DNA of 64,000 nucleotides from Oleidesulfovibrio alaskensis DSM 16109 (GTDB taxonomy: Bacteria; Desulfobacterota; Desulfovibrionia; Desulfovibrionales; Desulfovibrionaceae): the NCBI RefSeq assembly GCF_000482745.1, contig NZ_AXWQ01000015.1:66103-130102 (forward strand), in the 5' to 3' direction. The notes beneath the pieces are model-generated. The model did no database searches and was not told the origin of the DNA. It worked only from the letters and a program-made list of their open reading frames with translations. Below, piece by piece: positions 1-9,132 of the stretch; the first letter of the stretch is position 1; each line of letters starts with the position of its first letter. Position numbers and translations under genes: made by a program.

Positions 1-32
1 CGCCCTTGCTCCGGCCCGATAAAAGTCAGCCC

Positions 33-59
33 GGCGCGTCGAAATGACGCGCCTTTTTT
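33..59 (+). terminator. Rho-independent terminator of the gene left of the window
   Basis: An 8-bp perfect stem (GGCGCGTC at 33-40 with GACGCGCC at 46-53) with a 5-base loop is followed directly by six T residues. It must end a transcript entering from the left. It stops only 4 bases before the mnmG start codon, which is unusual. Confidence 0.8.
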
Positions 60-63
60 AGCT

Positions 64-1950
64 ATGTCAGTAAAAAAAGCTTCTTTTCCCGAACTGTTCG
101 ATCTTGTGGTGGTGGGTGCCGGCCATGCCGGATGTGAAGCCGCCATGGCTTCTGCCCGTCTGGGGCTTAAAACGCTGCTGCTGACCATCAACGCGGACAG
201 AATCGGCCATTTGTCATGCAACCCTGCCATAGGCGGGCTGGCAAAAGGGCATATGGTCAAGGAAATTGACGCCCTGGGCGGCATGATGGGACTGTGGGCC
301 GACGAAGCCGGCATTCAGTTTCGTCTGCTGAATACAAGCAAGGGGCCTGCCGTCCATTCCACACGGGCCCAGATAGACCGCGATGCTTACATGAAAGCCG
401 TGCAGCGGGATGTTTTCCGGCAGGATAATTTGTGGGTGTGGCAGGATACCGCGGAAAACGTGCTGGTGGAAAACGGCCGCGCCGCCGGGGTGTCCACTCT
501 GCTCGGTCAGGAGTTCAGGTCGCGGGCGGTCTGCGTCACCGCCGGAACATTCATGAGCGGGCTTATCCACGTGGGGTTGACCCACTTTTCCGGTGGCCGG
601 CTGGGTGACCCTGCCGCACAGGGACTTTCCGCAAGCCTGCGTGCCGTCGGACTGGAACTGGGCCGTCTGAAAACCGGCACCACCCCCCGCCTGCTACGTG
701 ACAGCATCAATTTTGATGTCATGGTGGAGCAGCCCGGCGATAATCCGCCGCGCCCTTTCAGCTTCCGGTCTCGGCATGCACGCATGCCGCAGGTGCCGTG
801 CTATCTTACGTGGACCAACGAGGCGACGCATGAGGCTATACGGGCAGGTTTTGACCGCTCCCCTATGTTCACCGGCATCATTTCCGGTACCGGAGCGCGC
901 TACTGCCCTTCCATAGAAGACAAAATCGCGCGTTTTCCCGACAAGGACAGGCATCAGATTTTCATCGAGCCGGAAGGCCTGCACAGTCCGGAAGTTTACC
1001 CCGGTGGAATTCCTACCAGCCTGCCGCTGGACGTGCAGAAAGCCATGATAGCCACCATTCCCGGTCTGGAAAAGGCCCAGATTGTGCGGCCCGGCTATGC
1101 CATAGAATATGATTATGCCAATCCCACGCAGCTTAAGCCCACACTTGAAACAAAAGTTCTGCCGGGATTGTGGATGGCCGGACAGGTCAACGGCACCTCC
1201 GGCTATGAGGAAGCCGCCGCTCAGGGGCTGTGGGCCGCTCTGAACATTTTCTGCGGTCTGCGCGGTCTGCCTGCTTTTATTCCGGGCCGTGATGAGGCGT
1301 ATATGGCAGTGCTGGTGGATGACCTTGTGACCAAGGGAACGCTGGAGCCGTACCGCATGTTTACGTCGCGCGCAGAGCACAGGCTTCTGCTGCGGGAAAA
1401 TAATGCCGACAGCAGACTGACACCCGCGGGTCGCAGTCTGGGGTTGGTTGATGACGCCCAATGGCAGCTGTACACCGCCAAAAAAACGGCGCTGGAGCAA
1501 CTGCTTGCGGAGCTTGACGCAAGACAGGTCAGGCCCGATGCCGCAACCCGGGATATTTTTGTGCATATGAATGAGGCGGTGCCCACCAGATCGGTGAGTC
1601 TGGCAGACCTTTTGCGCAGACCGGCACTGGGCATCACGGACCTGCAGGCGTTCGGCCTTGAAACGGACGGTTTTGCCGCGGATGTTCTTGAAGAGGCCCA
1701 GACCATTGTAAAATATTCCGGGTATCTGAAGCGGCAGGAAGAGTTGGTGCTGCGTACTGCGCGACATGAAGCTGTGGTCATTCCCGAAGCGGCGGATTAT
1801 GCCGCTGTTCACGGATTGACTCGGGAAGCTGTTGAAAAACTGAGTAAAGTCCGTCCACGGACCCTTGGTCAGGCTGCGCGTATTTCCGGAATCACACCCG
1901 CTGCATTATCGTGCATAGAGGTCTATCTGAAAAAAAACGGCTGGCTGTAA
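64..1950 (+). CDS. mnmG: tRNA uridine-34 5-carboxymethylaminomethyl modification enzyme MnmG (GidA)
   Basis: FAD-dependent enzyme that works with the GTPase MnmE to place the carboxymethylaminomethyl group on the wobble uridine of certain tRNAs, in the cytoplasm. The 628-residue length is normal for the family. The N-terminal dinucleotide-binding motif VVGAGHAGCEAA lies at about residues 16-27. The family segments around CNPAIGGLAKGH, NTSKGPAVHSTRAQ and TSGYEEAAAQG are all present, as is the helical C-terminal MnmE-interaction region. The ATG at 64 has no recognisable ribosome binding site, because a terminator T-run ends at 59. The N-terminus still aligns well with family starts. The downstream gene has its own candidate promoter. 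Confidence 0.96.
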   Translation: MSVKKASFPELFDLVVVGAGHAGCEAAMASARLGLKTLLLTINADRIGHLSCNPAIGGLAKGHMVKEIDALGGMMGLWADEAGIQFRLLNTSKGPAVHSTRAQIDRDAYMKAVQRDVFRQDNLWVWQDTAENVLVENGRAAGVSTLLGQEFRSRAVCVTAGTFMSGLIHVGLTHFSGGRLGDPAAQGLSASLRAVGLELGRLKTGTTPRLLRDSINFDVMVEQPGDNPPRPFSFRSRHARMPQVPCYLTWTNEATHEAIRAGFDRSPMFTGIISGTGARYCPSIEDKIARFPDKDRHQIFIEPEGLHSPEVYPGGIPTSLPLDVQKAMIATIPGLEKAQIVRPGYAIEYDYANPTQLKPTLETKVLPGLWMAGQVNGTSGYEEAAAQGLWAALNIFCGLRGLPAFIPGRDEAYMAVLVDDLVTKGTLEPYRMFTSRAEHRLLLRENNADSRLTPAGRSLGLVDDAQWQLYTAKKTALEQLLAELDARQVRPDAATRDIFVHMNEAVPTRSVSLADLLRRPALGITDLQAFGLETDGFAADVLEEAQTIVKYSGYLKRQEELVLRTARHEAVVIPEAADYAAVHGLTREAVEKLSKVRPRTLGQAARISGITPAALSCIEVYLKKNGWL

Positions 1951-1974
1951 CATTATTATGGTGTTTTTTTTGCA

Positions 1975-2004
1975 TTGTTCAGCGGATACTGCCGTTGGTA
2001 CAAT
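1975..2004 (+). promoter_or_regulatory. Candidate sigma-70 promoter upstream of the PilZ gene
   Basis: TTGTTC at 1975-1980 and TACAAT at 1999-2004 are separated by 18 bases, in the gap between mnmG and the PilZ gene. Five of six -10 bases fit the consensus. This is prediction by eye only. Confidence 0.35.
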
Positions 2005-2054
2005 GCCCTTGAAATACACAAGGCTGTTTTCAGCCTTTGGAGCAGCTTTTCAGA

Positions 2055-3149
2055 ATGGATCAGATTGCAATGAACATCCAGACGTCTTCCGCAGCTGTCC
2101 GGTTTTCTTCACTGGACCGTACGACCAACTACTTTACGGAAATCGGTAACAGCTTCGGTGCCACATCATTTTCATCCACTGCGTCGCTGACGGTCATAGC
2201 CGTACTGTGCGGTGTCATTGTCGTGCTGCTGGGTGTCATTGTCGTTCTGTCATATCTCAAGCGCAAGCACGGCAGTTATGTGCCCGCGGGCTGGATTCTG
2301 CGTCCCGCAGAAATTGCACAGCAGCTGCAGACAGCCATTGACCAGCGGGGAAAAGTCGAGCTGCAGTTTCACACACCGGGCGCACGCCGCCACGCCACAA
2401 CCTGCCTGCCTGTGGCGCTGGAACATGACACTCTACTGCTTGAATGCTCCGGTCTGGAAAAGCTTTCGCCGGGCTGGATAGGCAGAAGTGTGGAATGCTT
2501 TTTTTGTCTGAAGTCAGGAACACATCCTGTCTATTACACATTTGTGACCACAATTGCCGGCATACGCATGGAGGGGGAAGGCATCTGCATGATGAACGTG
2601 CGCCTGCCCGAAGTGCTGGAACAGCGGCAGAAAAGAGCTTTTCTGCGGGTGGAACCTCCGGAGCAGTATGTTCTGGGTATGGCTCTTTGGGCTGAACCGC
2701 TGGATACCACCGGCAGCATGAAAATGAATATCAAGGACTGGGGAAAGCCTGCTTTGGTATTTATTCCTAATAAAACCTCTGATATTGAGCTGGTTAATAT
2801 CTCTGCAGGCGGCGCCAGACTGAAGGTCCGCCGCGAGCGGGCTAAAAAATGCGGACTTACGTTCACCATTGCCGAACGTTTCATGCTGCTGCTTGATCTC
2901 TGGGAACCTGAACTGGGCAAACGGGACAGATATTGGCTGCTCTGCCGCACTCAGACGCCTTTTATCGATTTTGAAACACGTGATGTGGATCTGGGCGTAC
3001 AGTTTATCGGGTATGCCCGTAACAGGGAAAACAGCACTCACGAGCTGGTCTGGCAGCCCATGAAAGCCGGAGAAGGCATAGAGGTTATCGGCAACTGGGC
3101 CATGAAGCGCCATCTGGAGCTTTACCGCGAAAGGGGCCCGGAAGAGTAA
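2055..3149 (+). CDS. Membrane-anchored PilZ-domain (c-di-GMP binding) protein
   Basis: About 364 residues. A single strong transmembrane segment (TVIAVLCGVIVVLLGVIVVL) lies at about residues 45-65. A cytoplasmic YcgR-like N-terminal domain follows, then a PilZ domain. The c-di-GMP signature is visible: arginines in QKRAFLRVEPP and the D/N-x-S-x-x-G motif as VNISAGGARL. It is likely a c-di-GMP receptor acting on motility, surface or secretion machinery; the target cannot be told from context. The start is uncertain: ATG at 2055 is chosen, with TTG 2037 and ATG 2070 in the same frame and no good ribosome site for any. A diguanylate cyclase is encoded about 3.7 kb downstream. Confidence 0.8.
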   Translation: MDQIAMNIQTSSAAVRFSSLDRTTNYFTEIGNSFGATSFSSTASLTVIAVLCGVIVVLLGVIVVLSYLKRKHGSYVPAGWILRPAEIAQQLQTAIDQRGKVELQFHTPGARRHATTCLPVALEHDTLLLECSGLEKLSPGWIGRSVECFFCLKSGTHPVYYTFVTTIAGIRMEGEGICMMNVRLPEVLEQRQKRAFLRVEPPEQYVLGMALWAEPLDTTGSMKMNIKDWGKPALVFIPNKTSDIELVNISAGGARLKVRRERAKKCGLTFTIAERFMLLLDLWEPELGKRDRYWLLCRTQTPFIDFETRDVDLGVQFIGYARNRENSTHELVWQPMKAGEGIEVIGNWAMKRHLELYRERGPEE

Positions 3150-3271
3150 GAGTCATTTTTTAGCCGGTAAACCGCTTGCCTTGAAAAGCGGTTATGCTTA
3201 TTCGAAAAGGAACAGGTATCCGGACCCGCTGCCCAGCAGAATCGGAAGACATTTTAACAGGAGTGAAAACA

Positions 3272-4090
3272 TTGGACGGAGGCTCGGACAGTAGGCTCTG
3301 GTCGCTTTTTTCAAGATTCTTTTCCGCAAAGAACGGCGACAGTGTTGAACAGGCCATCATTGAAGCTCAGGATGACGGTGAACTGGATTCTGAAGAAAGC
3401 ACCATGCTTCTCAGCATCCTGCGGCTGGATGAAATGCAGGTCTATGAGATCATGACTCCCAGAACCGACATTGACTGTGCGGACGACCAAAGCTCTCTCG
3501 GGGACATCATCGATCTGATTGTTTCTTCGGGACATTCACGCATTCCCGTTTATCGTGACAACCGCGACAACATCATCGGCGTTGTTTATGCCAAAGACCT
3601 GCTCAGTGTCCTTACCGACACCGGTCAGCGCAGTGCGCCGGTGACTGAAACCATGCGTCAGCCCATCTTTGTTCCGGAAACGAAAAAGGTGAGCGAGCTT
3701 CTGCAGGAATTCCGGACCCGCAAGAATCATCTTGCCATTGCGCTTGATGAATACGGCGGCACCTCCGGTCTTGTGACCATTGAGGATGTGCTGGAAGTAA
3801 TTGTGGGCGACATAGAAGACGAGCATGATGCGCCCCGTCAGGAGGATATACGTGCTCTTGACGACGGAACACTTGAAGTTTCAGGCAGGGCTTTCCTTGA
3901 AGATTTGTCAGAACGGCTCGGAGTTTTGCTCGAGTCCGATCAGGTGGAAACAATCGGCGGTTATCTTTCTGAAATAGCAGGGCATGTCCCGCAGGCAGGA
4001 GAATCTTTTACTGTCGGCGCTCACAGCTATACGGTAATGGAAGCTGACGCCAAGCAGATAAAGACAATCCGTGTTACTCCCTCTGAATAA
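3272..4090 (+). CDS. CorC/HlyC-family CBS-pair protein
   Basis: About 272 residues with two CBS repeats (around MTPRTDIDCADD and MRQPIFVPETKKV) and a C-terminal CorC_HlyC domain (EVSGRAFLEDLSERLG). The layout matches the soluble YbeX/CorC type, associated with Mg/Co efflux or ribosome-linked functions in other bacteria. I chose the TTG start at 3272 because AGGAG at 3259-3263 sits 8 bases upstream; an in-frame ATG at 3194 would add 26 residues without a clear ribosome site. The neighbour is lnt, the same arrangement as ybeX-lnt in Escherichia coli. Confidence 0.85.
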   Translation: MDGGSDSRLWSLFSRFFSAKNGDSVEQAIIEAQDDGELDSEESTMLLSILRLDEMQVYEIMTPRTDIDCADDQSSLGDIIDLIVSSGHSRIPVYRDNRDNIIGVVYAKDLLSVLTDTGQRSAPVTETMRQPIFVPETKKVSELLQEFRTRKNHLAIALDEYGGTSGLVTIEDVLEVIVGDIEDEHDAPRQEDIRALDDGTLEVSGRAFLEDLSERLGVLLESDQVETIGGYLSEIAGHVPQAGESFTVGAHSYTVMEADAKQIKTIRVTPSE

Positions 4091-4093
4091 TTC

Positions 4094-4117
4094 AAGGCGG
4101 CTCCGGCCGCCTTTTTC
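4094..4117 (+). terminator. Terminator-like hairpin between the CBS gene and lnt
   Basis: GGCGGC and GCCGCC arms with a short loop are followed by a five-T run. It ends 17 bases before the lnt start, so lnt is probably reached partly by readthrough. Confidence 0.6.
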
Positions 4118-4133
4118 ATGATGACACACCGTT

Positions 4134-5720
4134 ATGACCATGCGTGCGAGCTTTGCAGTGAATAACAGGTCAATCGTTCTTATTGTTCTGGTTTCGGCAG
4201 GCATGTTTGCCGGGCTGCCAAACCCTTTCTGGCAGAATTCTTTCCTTGTTCTGCTTGTTCCCGCTGCCCTGTACGCAATCGCCTGGCACGTCCGGTCCGC
4301 ATCCGCTGCCTTTCGTCTCGGCTGGCTGGCTTCCGGCGCAGGTGCTGCTGCCGCTGTGTACTGGGTTGCCTATCCTGTGCATGTCTACGGCATGCTGCCG
4401 TGGCCTCTGGCTGTGCCCTGTGCCCTGCTGCTCGGCGCGTGGATAGGTTTGTTCGGTGCAGTATTTTCCTGCATCATGCACTTGCTGGTCAGACCGTACT
4501 CGCGCGGTACCCTGCCGCTTTTTTGGCAGAACGCCCTGCTCCTTTGCACGGCGGCAGGCAGCTTGTGGGGTATTCTCGAATGGTTCCGCGGTATTTTTCT
4601 GACAGGTTTCCCGTGGGCCACCCTGGCATCAGCTTTTGTGGCCGTCCCGCAGATGCTGCAGGCTGCTTCCGTGGTGGGGGGGACTGCGCTGGGAGCTTTT
4701 TTTGCCTGCGCAGCATGTTGCAGTGTTCATCTGTGCGCCGGAACCCTGCGTTGCAGGAGACTTTCCGTAATTTCTGTTGCTATCCTCGGGATAATTGCAC
4801 TGTTCGGTTTTTACAGAACAGGCTCTTTTTCTCCTCAGGGCGAGGAGTATGACGTCGCCTTGATTCAGGGCAACATTGATCAGGGGCAGAAGTGGCTGCC
4901 CGAGTACCAGCAAGGCACCGCTGACCGCTATATTTCCATGTCGCAGGGGGCAGCGGACAAACTGAAGCCCGACCTGATTATCTGGCCGGAAACTTCCATG
5001 CCTTTTTATTTTCAGGAACATGCCCTTGGCGAGGACATACGCCGTGCGGTGGCCGGGCTGGGGGTTCCGCTGCTGCTGGGCACGCCCGGTTATACACTGG
5101 GGCCGCAGGCCGGCAGTTACACCACGTACAACCGCGCATACGTTCTGGACAAACAGGGGCGCGACATCGGCTTTTATGACAAAGAGCATCTTGTGCCCTT
5201 CGGCGAATACATTCCTTCTTTTCTGAATCTTGAATTTCTGCAGACCATGATGCAGGGTGTCGGCGATTTTACTCCCGGCAAACAGACTACCCCTGTCAGA
5301 ACAGGAAATCTTGCGTTGGGAATACTGGTTTGCTATGAGTCCATCTTTCCCGAACTGGCGCAACAGCGTGTGGCCGATGGTGCCACCCTGCTGGTCAATA
5401 TCAGCAATGATGCATGGTTCGGCAATACTTCTGCTCCGCGCCAGCACCTTCACCTGACTGCAGTCCGGGCTGTGGAACAGGGCCGGTACATAGCGCGCTG
5501 CACCAATACCGGAATCAGTGCTATCATTGACCCCTTCGGACGTATGCAGGAAACTGGACCTCTGTTCAGGCCTGCGGTTGTCGGCGGAGCGGTTAAAAGC
5601 ATTACGAAAAAAACAGTATACCATTTAATTTACCAGTGGATTATGCCCGCCATGCTGGTTGTCTTCTGTACGACGGCATTCTGTCTGCTGCAGACAGGAC
5701 GGCGGCAAACGCCACAATAA
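4134..5720 (+). CDS. lnt: Apolipoprotein N-acyltransferase
   Basis: Inner-membrane enzyme that adds the third acyl chain to the N-terminal cysteine of lipoproteins, the last step of lipoprotein maturation. The 528-residue protein has a multi-span N-terminal half and a carbon-nitrogen hydrolase domain. The catalytic glutamate (WPETSMPF), lysine (YDKEHLVPFGEY) and cysteine (LVCYESIFPE) are all in place. A last hydrophobic segment closes the C-terminus. Substrates in this window include the lipoprotein candidates at 18190 and 18824. It follows the CBS gene and precedes prfB by 11 bases. Confidence 0.95.
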   Translation: MTMRASFAVNNRSIVLIVLVSAGMFAGLPNPFWQNSFLVLLVPAALYAIAWHVRSASAAFRLGWLASGAGAAAAVYWVAYPVHVYGMLPWPLAVPCALLLGAWIGLFGAVFSCIMHLLVRPYSRGTLPLFWQNALLLCTAAGSLWGILEWFRGIFLTGFPWATLASAFVAVPQMLQAASVVGGTALGAFFACAACCSVHLCAGTLRCRRLSVISVAILGIIALFGFYRTGSFSPQGEEYDVALIQGNIDQGQKWLPEYQQGTADRYISMSQGAADKLKPDLIIWPETSMPFYFQEHALGEDIRRAVAGLGVPLLLGTPGYTLGPQAGSYTTYNRAYVLDKQGRDIGFYDKEHLVPFGEYIPSFLNLEFLQTMMQGVGDFTPGKQTTPVRTGNLALGILVCYESIFPELAQQRVADGATLLVNISNDAWFGNTSAPRQHLHLTAVRAVEQGRYIARCTNTGISAIIDPFGRMQETGPLFRPAVVGGAVKSITKKTVYHLIYQWIMPAMLVVFCTTAFCLLQTGRRQTPQ

Positions 5721-5731
5721 CAGGATATTTT

Positions 5732-6842
5732 ATGCTTCAACTTTCCGAACTCCGTTCCAGAGGCAATGCCCTTCTCCAGCAGTTTGAAACGCTCTGGGGG
5801 CGCCTTTGACCACGCGCAGAGTAAATACAGGCTGGAAGAGATAGAAAAACAGCTGTCCAGTCCAGACGCGTGGAATGCGCCGGAAAAGCTTACACCTGTG
5901 CTGCGGGAAAAAAGTCAGCTTGAAAACAGTGTTGCGCGGCTGGACGCACTGCGGCAGGCCAAGGACGACATGCTGGGCTGGCTTGAGCTGGCTGAAGAAG
6001 AAAATACGCAGGAAGTTCTTGAACAACTGGAAGAACAGGCCGGAATTCTGGAAGCTCTGCTGGAAGAGACCGAAGTCGGCCTGCTGCTTTCAGCAGAAGA
6101 AGACAAGCACGCTGCCATTCTTGAAATTCATCCCGGTGCCGGAGGCACGGAAGCACAGGACTGGGCGGAAATGTTGCTGCGCATGTATGTGCGCTGGGCG
6201 GAAAGCCATGAATTTAAAGCCGAATACCTTGACTATCTTGACGGAGACGAAGCCGGCATCAAAAGCGTGACGCTGAAGATTGACGGCACCAATGCCTACG
6301 GGCTGCTTAAAGGTGAAAAAGGTATCCACAGACTTATCCGTATATCGCCTTATGATGCCTCCGGCAGACGTCATACGTCCTTTGCATCGGTAGATGTAAT
6401 TCCGGATGCAGGCGAAGAGATCACCATCGATATCAAGGATTCTGACCTGCGCATTGATATTTTCCGCTCCAGCGGACCGGGAGGACAGAGCGTAAACACT
6501 ACCAGCTCCGCCGTGCGTGTGACACATATCCCCACCGGTATCACTGCCCAGTGCCAGAACGAAAAATCGCAGCATCACAATAAAGAGACTGCCATGCAGA
6601 TATTGCGGGCGCGGTTGTATGAGGCTGAAATACGCCGGCGCGACGCTGAAAAGCAGGCGGACTACGCCAGCAAGGAAGCCATCGGCTGGGGCAGCCAGAT
6701 ACGCACCTATACGCTGCAGCCGTACAGGCTGGTGAAGGATCACCGTTCCAACTTTGAAGTGGGCGATGTGGAAGCGGTGCTTGACGGCGAGCTTGATGCG
6801 CTGATGCGCAACCACCTGCTCTACCAGCATGAGCGACGATAG
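5732..6842 (+). CDS. prfB: Peptide chain release factor 2, expressed through programmed +1 frameshifting
   Basis: Terminates translation at UGA and UAA. The gene starts at ATG 5732, reads 25 codons and meets an in-frame TGA at 5807-5809. Reading resumes in the +1 frame at GAC 5808, giving about 369 residues, the usual RF2 length. The GGQ peptidyl-hydrolysis motif (SSGPGGQSVNTTSSAV) and the anticodon-like SPF-type region (RISPYDASGRRHTS) are present. The shift site has the classical layout of a G-rich internal ribosome site, three bases, then CTT TGA C. RF2 scarcity would favour the shift and so autoregulate the gene. An annotation starting at 5766 in the +1 frame alone would be wrong. Confidence 0.96.
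5795..5810 (+). promoter_or_regulatory. prfB: prfB programmed +1 frameshift signal
   Basis: TGGGGG, then CGC, then CTT TGA C. Spacing is identical to the Escherichia coli prfB site (AGGGGG, 3 bases, CTT TGA C). The G-run can pair with the 16S anti-Shine-Dalgarno sequence and push the ribosome forward one base on CTT. Confidence 0.95.
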
Positions 6843-7731
6843 TATGCAGAATGAAGAGCATGATGCCGGCTCGCGGAGAGCTGAACAGCATAAGCATGAA
6901 GAGCTTGTCGAAGCCGCCACCGAGGAAATTCAGACCCTGCGGCGGGCACTGCAGGAAGGCCTGTGCCGGTCAGATGCCTGCAACGCGGGGCGGATGCTTG
7001 CCGTAACGCGACTGCTGCCGGGATGTGATGAAGAACAATGGGCGGCGGCAGCCGAGCGGCTGGGGCTGACAAACTGGATAGCCTATCCCCTTGGCAGCGA
7101 TGCGGGAATCAATCTGCTGAAAGTGCAGGACGCATTGGATGATCTGAGCTGGAAGTCGGAACACGATCCGCTTACCGGGCTTCCCAACCGCAGAGCCTTT
7201 GAACGCATGCTCAAGCTTGAACTGCAGCGTGCGGAACGCGGGAATTCGCAGGTAAGCGTGGCCGCTTTGGATCTGGATGACTTCAAGGCTGTGAATGATG
7301 TCTACGGTCATCCCTGCGGTGATGAGGTGCTTGTCCATGTGGCGCACCATCTTGCTTCGGGCAAACGGGTGTATGATGTGGCTGCCAGAACCGGCGGAGA
7401 GGAATTTGCTCTCATTCTACCCGGGGCATCGGCAGTTACCGCGCGGCTGATGGTTGAACGCCTGCTTGCCGCACTGCGGGCAGCGCCTGTGCGTTGTGCC
7501 GGCACCGGCCCTCTGCATATCACGTTCTCTGCGGGGGTGGCGGTATGCAAAGGCAGCATTCCCTGCAGCGCGGAAAAGCTGATGACTTTTGCCGATGAAG
7601 CGCTGTATGAGGCCAAACGTGCCGGCAAAAATCGTGTGATGATTTCCCGTAAGTCTCCCGGTGCTCCCTACGACCGCTCCACCATGGTGCAGTCTCAGGA
7701 AAAGCAGATACTTTTTTCAGGAAAAGAATAG
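6829..7731 (+). CDS. Diguanylate cyclase (GGDEF domain)
   Basis: About 300 residues. An N-terminal helical region of no recognised type (about 1-110) precedes a GGDEF domain. The active-site loop is GGEEF at residues 189-193, and the inhibitory RxxD motif (RVYD) sits at 180-183, five residues ahead, so product inhibition by c-di-GMP is likely. The segment DPLTGLPNRRAFERM is canonical. No membrane segment is visible, so it is probably cytoplasmic. The start overlaps the end of prfB by 14 bases, implying translational coupling. The PilZ protein at 2055 is a possible local effector. Confidence 0.93.
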   Translation: MSDDSMQNEEHDAGSRRAEQHKHEELVEAATEEIQTLRRALQEGLCRSDACNAGRMLAVTRLLPGCDEEQWAAAAERLGLTNWIAYPLGSDAGINLLKVQDALDDLSWKSEHDPLTGLPNRRAFERMLKLELQRAERGNSQVSVAALDLDDFKAVNDVYGHPCGDEVLVHVAHHLASGKRVYDVAARTGGEEFALILPGASAVTARLMVERLLAALRAAPVRCAGTGPLHITFSAGVAVCKGSIPCSAEKLMTFADEALYEAKRAGKNRVMISRKSPGAPYDRSTMVQSQEKQILFSGKE

Positions 7732-7740
7732 CAGAGCCAG

Positions 7741-8559
7741 ATGGTTATGAGAAAAACACTAAGCGTTTCGATTTTGAGCGGCAAAGGCGGCGTAGGAAAA
7801 ACCAATCTGGCTTTGAATCTCGCCTTCTGTCTGCATAAGGGCGGTCATCCGCTGCTGCTTATGGACTGCGACATGGGGCTGGCCAATCTGGACGTTCTGT
7901 TGGGGCTTGCTCCGGAACACACCATGTACGACCTTCTGGAAAGCGACATCGAACCGCAGTCCATCGTTGTTCCCATTGAGCAGGGAGGCTTTGACTTTCT
8001 GCCTGCGGCTTCGGGGCTGACAGATCTTATCGAGATGGATAACGATACCCGTGAACTGCTGTTTCACCGTCTGCTGCCTGTTTTCGACGGATATGACTAT
8101 CTTTTTATGGATCTGGGTGCCGGTATATCACCCACTGTGCTTTCACTGGGAGCCATGTCCGATATGCGGGTTGTCATCATCACCCCCGAGCCCACATCGC
8201 TGACGGACAGTTACGCATTGATCAAGATGATGCACGCCCAGCACGGGGTTGACGATTTTCACGTCATAGTCAATCAGGCGGAAAACCCCGGTGAAGTGAA
8301 GCAGGCTTTTCAGCGCCTTGCGGCTGTTTGTGACCGGTTTCTGGGTATCAGCCCTGTTCTGCTGGGTGGTGTAAGTTATGACAAAGCCCTGCCCGAGGCC
8401 GTTCGCAGGCAGACTCCGTTGATGCGTATGAACCACAAATCACCGGCAGCAAAGGATATTTTTTCGATAGCTGTCAAGATGCAGCGCCACCGTGCCGCCA
8501 TTGTGCACACGCTGGGGCAAAGCCCTTTATTCGGCGAATTGACGGGAAAAGAATATTAA
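7741..8559 (+). CDS. MinD/ParA-family ATPase, FlhG (YlxH)-like
   Basis: 272 residues with a deviant Walker A motif (GKGGVGKTN) at about residues 15-23, the MinD-type LMDCDMGLANLDVLLGL segment and the YLFMDLGAGISP Walker B region. Overall it resembles FlhG/FleN, which controls flagellar number and placement, more than septum-site MinD. No flagellar genes are nearby, so the role is unproven. ATG 7741 and ATG 7747 are both possible starts. It lies 9 bases after the diguanylate cyclase, likely in the same operon. Confidence 0.85.
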   Translation: MVMRKTLSVSILSGKGGVGKTNLALNLAFCLHKGGHPLLLMDCDMGLANLDVLLGLAPEHTMYDLLESDIEPQSIVVPIEQGGFDFLPAASGLTDLIEMDNDTRELLFHRLLPVFDGYDYLFMDLGAGISPTVLSLGAMSDMRVVIITPEPTSLTDSYALIKMMHAQHGVDDFHVIVNQAENPGEVKQAFQRLAAVCDRFLGISPVLLGGVSYDKALPEAVRRQTPLMRMNHKSPAAKDIFSIAVKMQRHRAAIVHTLGQSPLFGELTGKEY

Positions 8560-8562
8560 GGC

Positions 8563-8590
8563 TTGAACTCGTAGGCTTTTTGCATAATAT
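8563..8590 (+). promoter_or_regulatory. Candidate sigma-70 promoter for the HU-like gene
   Basis: TTGAAC at 8563-8568 and TAATAT at 8585-8590 with a 16-base spacer, about 60 bases before the HU-like start. Confidence 0.4.
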
Positions 8591-8648
8591 TCACGTTGTA
8601 CACACTCTGTTATTTTGTAACTCACCTCTTTTTCGGGAGGCTCCATAG

Positions 8649-8924
8649 ATGAACAAGAGCGAATTGATCAAAGTCCTTTCTGAAGAAAACAACATCTCCA
8701 TCGAAGAGGCCACCCTTGTGGTGACCACCTTTGTGGATTCGATGAAAGACGCCCTTGCCGAAGGTGATCGTGTTGAAATACGGGGCTTCGGAAGCTTCAA
8801 GGTAAAACAGTACGAAGGGTATTCCGGACGAAACCCTAAAACGGGCGAAATCGTCAATGTTCAGCCTAAACAGCTGCCCTTTTTCCGGGCGGGTAAAGAG
8901 CTGAAAGAATTTCTAAACGATTAG
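8649..8924 (+). CDS. HU/IHF-family nucleoid DNA-binding protein
   Basis: 91-residue histone-like protein that bends DNA as a dimer. The family signature GFGSFKV and the DNA-binding arm segment (SGRNPKTGEIV) are present, as is the conserved phenylalanine/alanine-rich end (PFFRAGKELKEF). A strong ribosome site (GGGAGG) lies upstream. It may be either HU or an IHF subunit; sequence alone does not settle it. A strong terminator follows. Confidence 0.93.
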   Translation: MNKSELIKVLSEENNISIEEATLVVTTFVDSMKDALAEGDRVEIRGFGSFKVKQYEGYSGRNPKTGEIVNVQPKQLPFFRAGKELKEFLND

Positions 8925-8946
8925 CAAACGTTCTGAATCCGAAGTT

Positions 8947-8984
8947 CGCCCGAACCGGCAATGCCGTTTCGGGCGTCTTTTTTT
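8947..8984 (+). terminator. Terminator after the HU-like gene
   Basis: CGCCCGAA at 8947-8954 pairs with TTCGGGCG at 8968-8975. An inner CCGGCAATGCCG hairpin extends the stem. The T-rich tract runs 8976-8984. Confidence 0.9.
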
Positions 8985-9132
8985 CTGCCGGTTCCTTTCG
9001 GGGCAGGCAGTTGACTGGATACGGGATGTAACGCATTGTGGTGCGTGAAGTCTGCCGCCGGAGAGGTACCGCGACAGACCGAATGCTCTGGTGATTGCGG
9101 GCACATAACGGCAACCTCAGGAGAATGATCTC

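Noticed and set aside
694..1812. Long reverse-strand open frames opposite mnmG, lnt, kor and similar genes
   Set aside because: They are shadows of well-recognised genes, without family similarity, ribosome sites or plausible protein composition.
8985..9132. Possible riboswitch ahead of dapF
   Set aside because: The 148 bases contain short pairings but no lysine or other known riboswitch core that I can identify.
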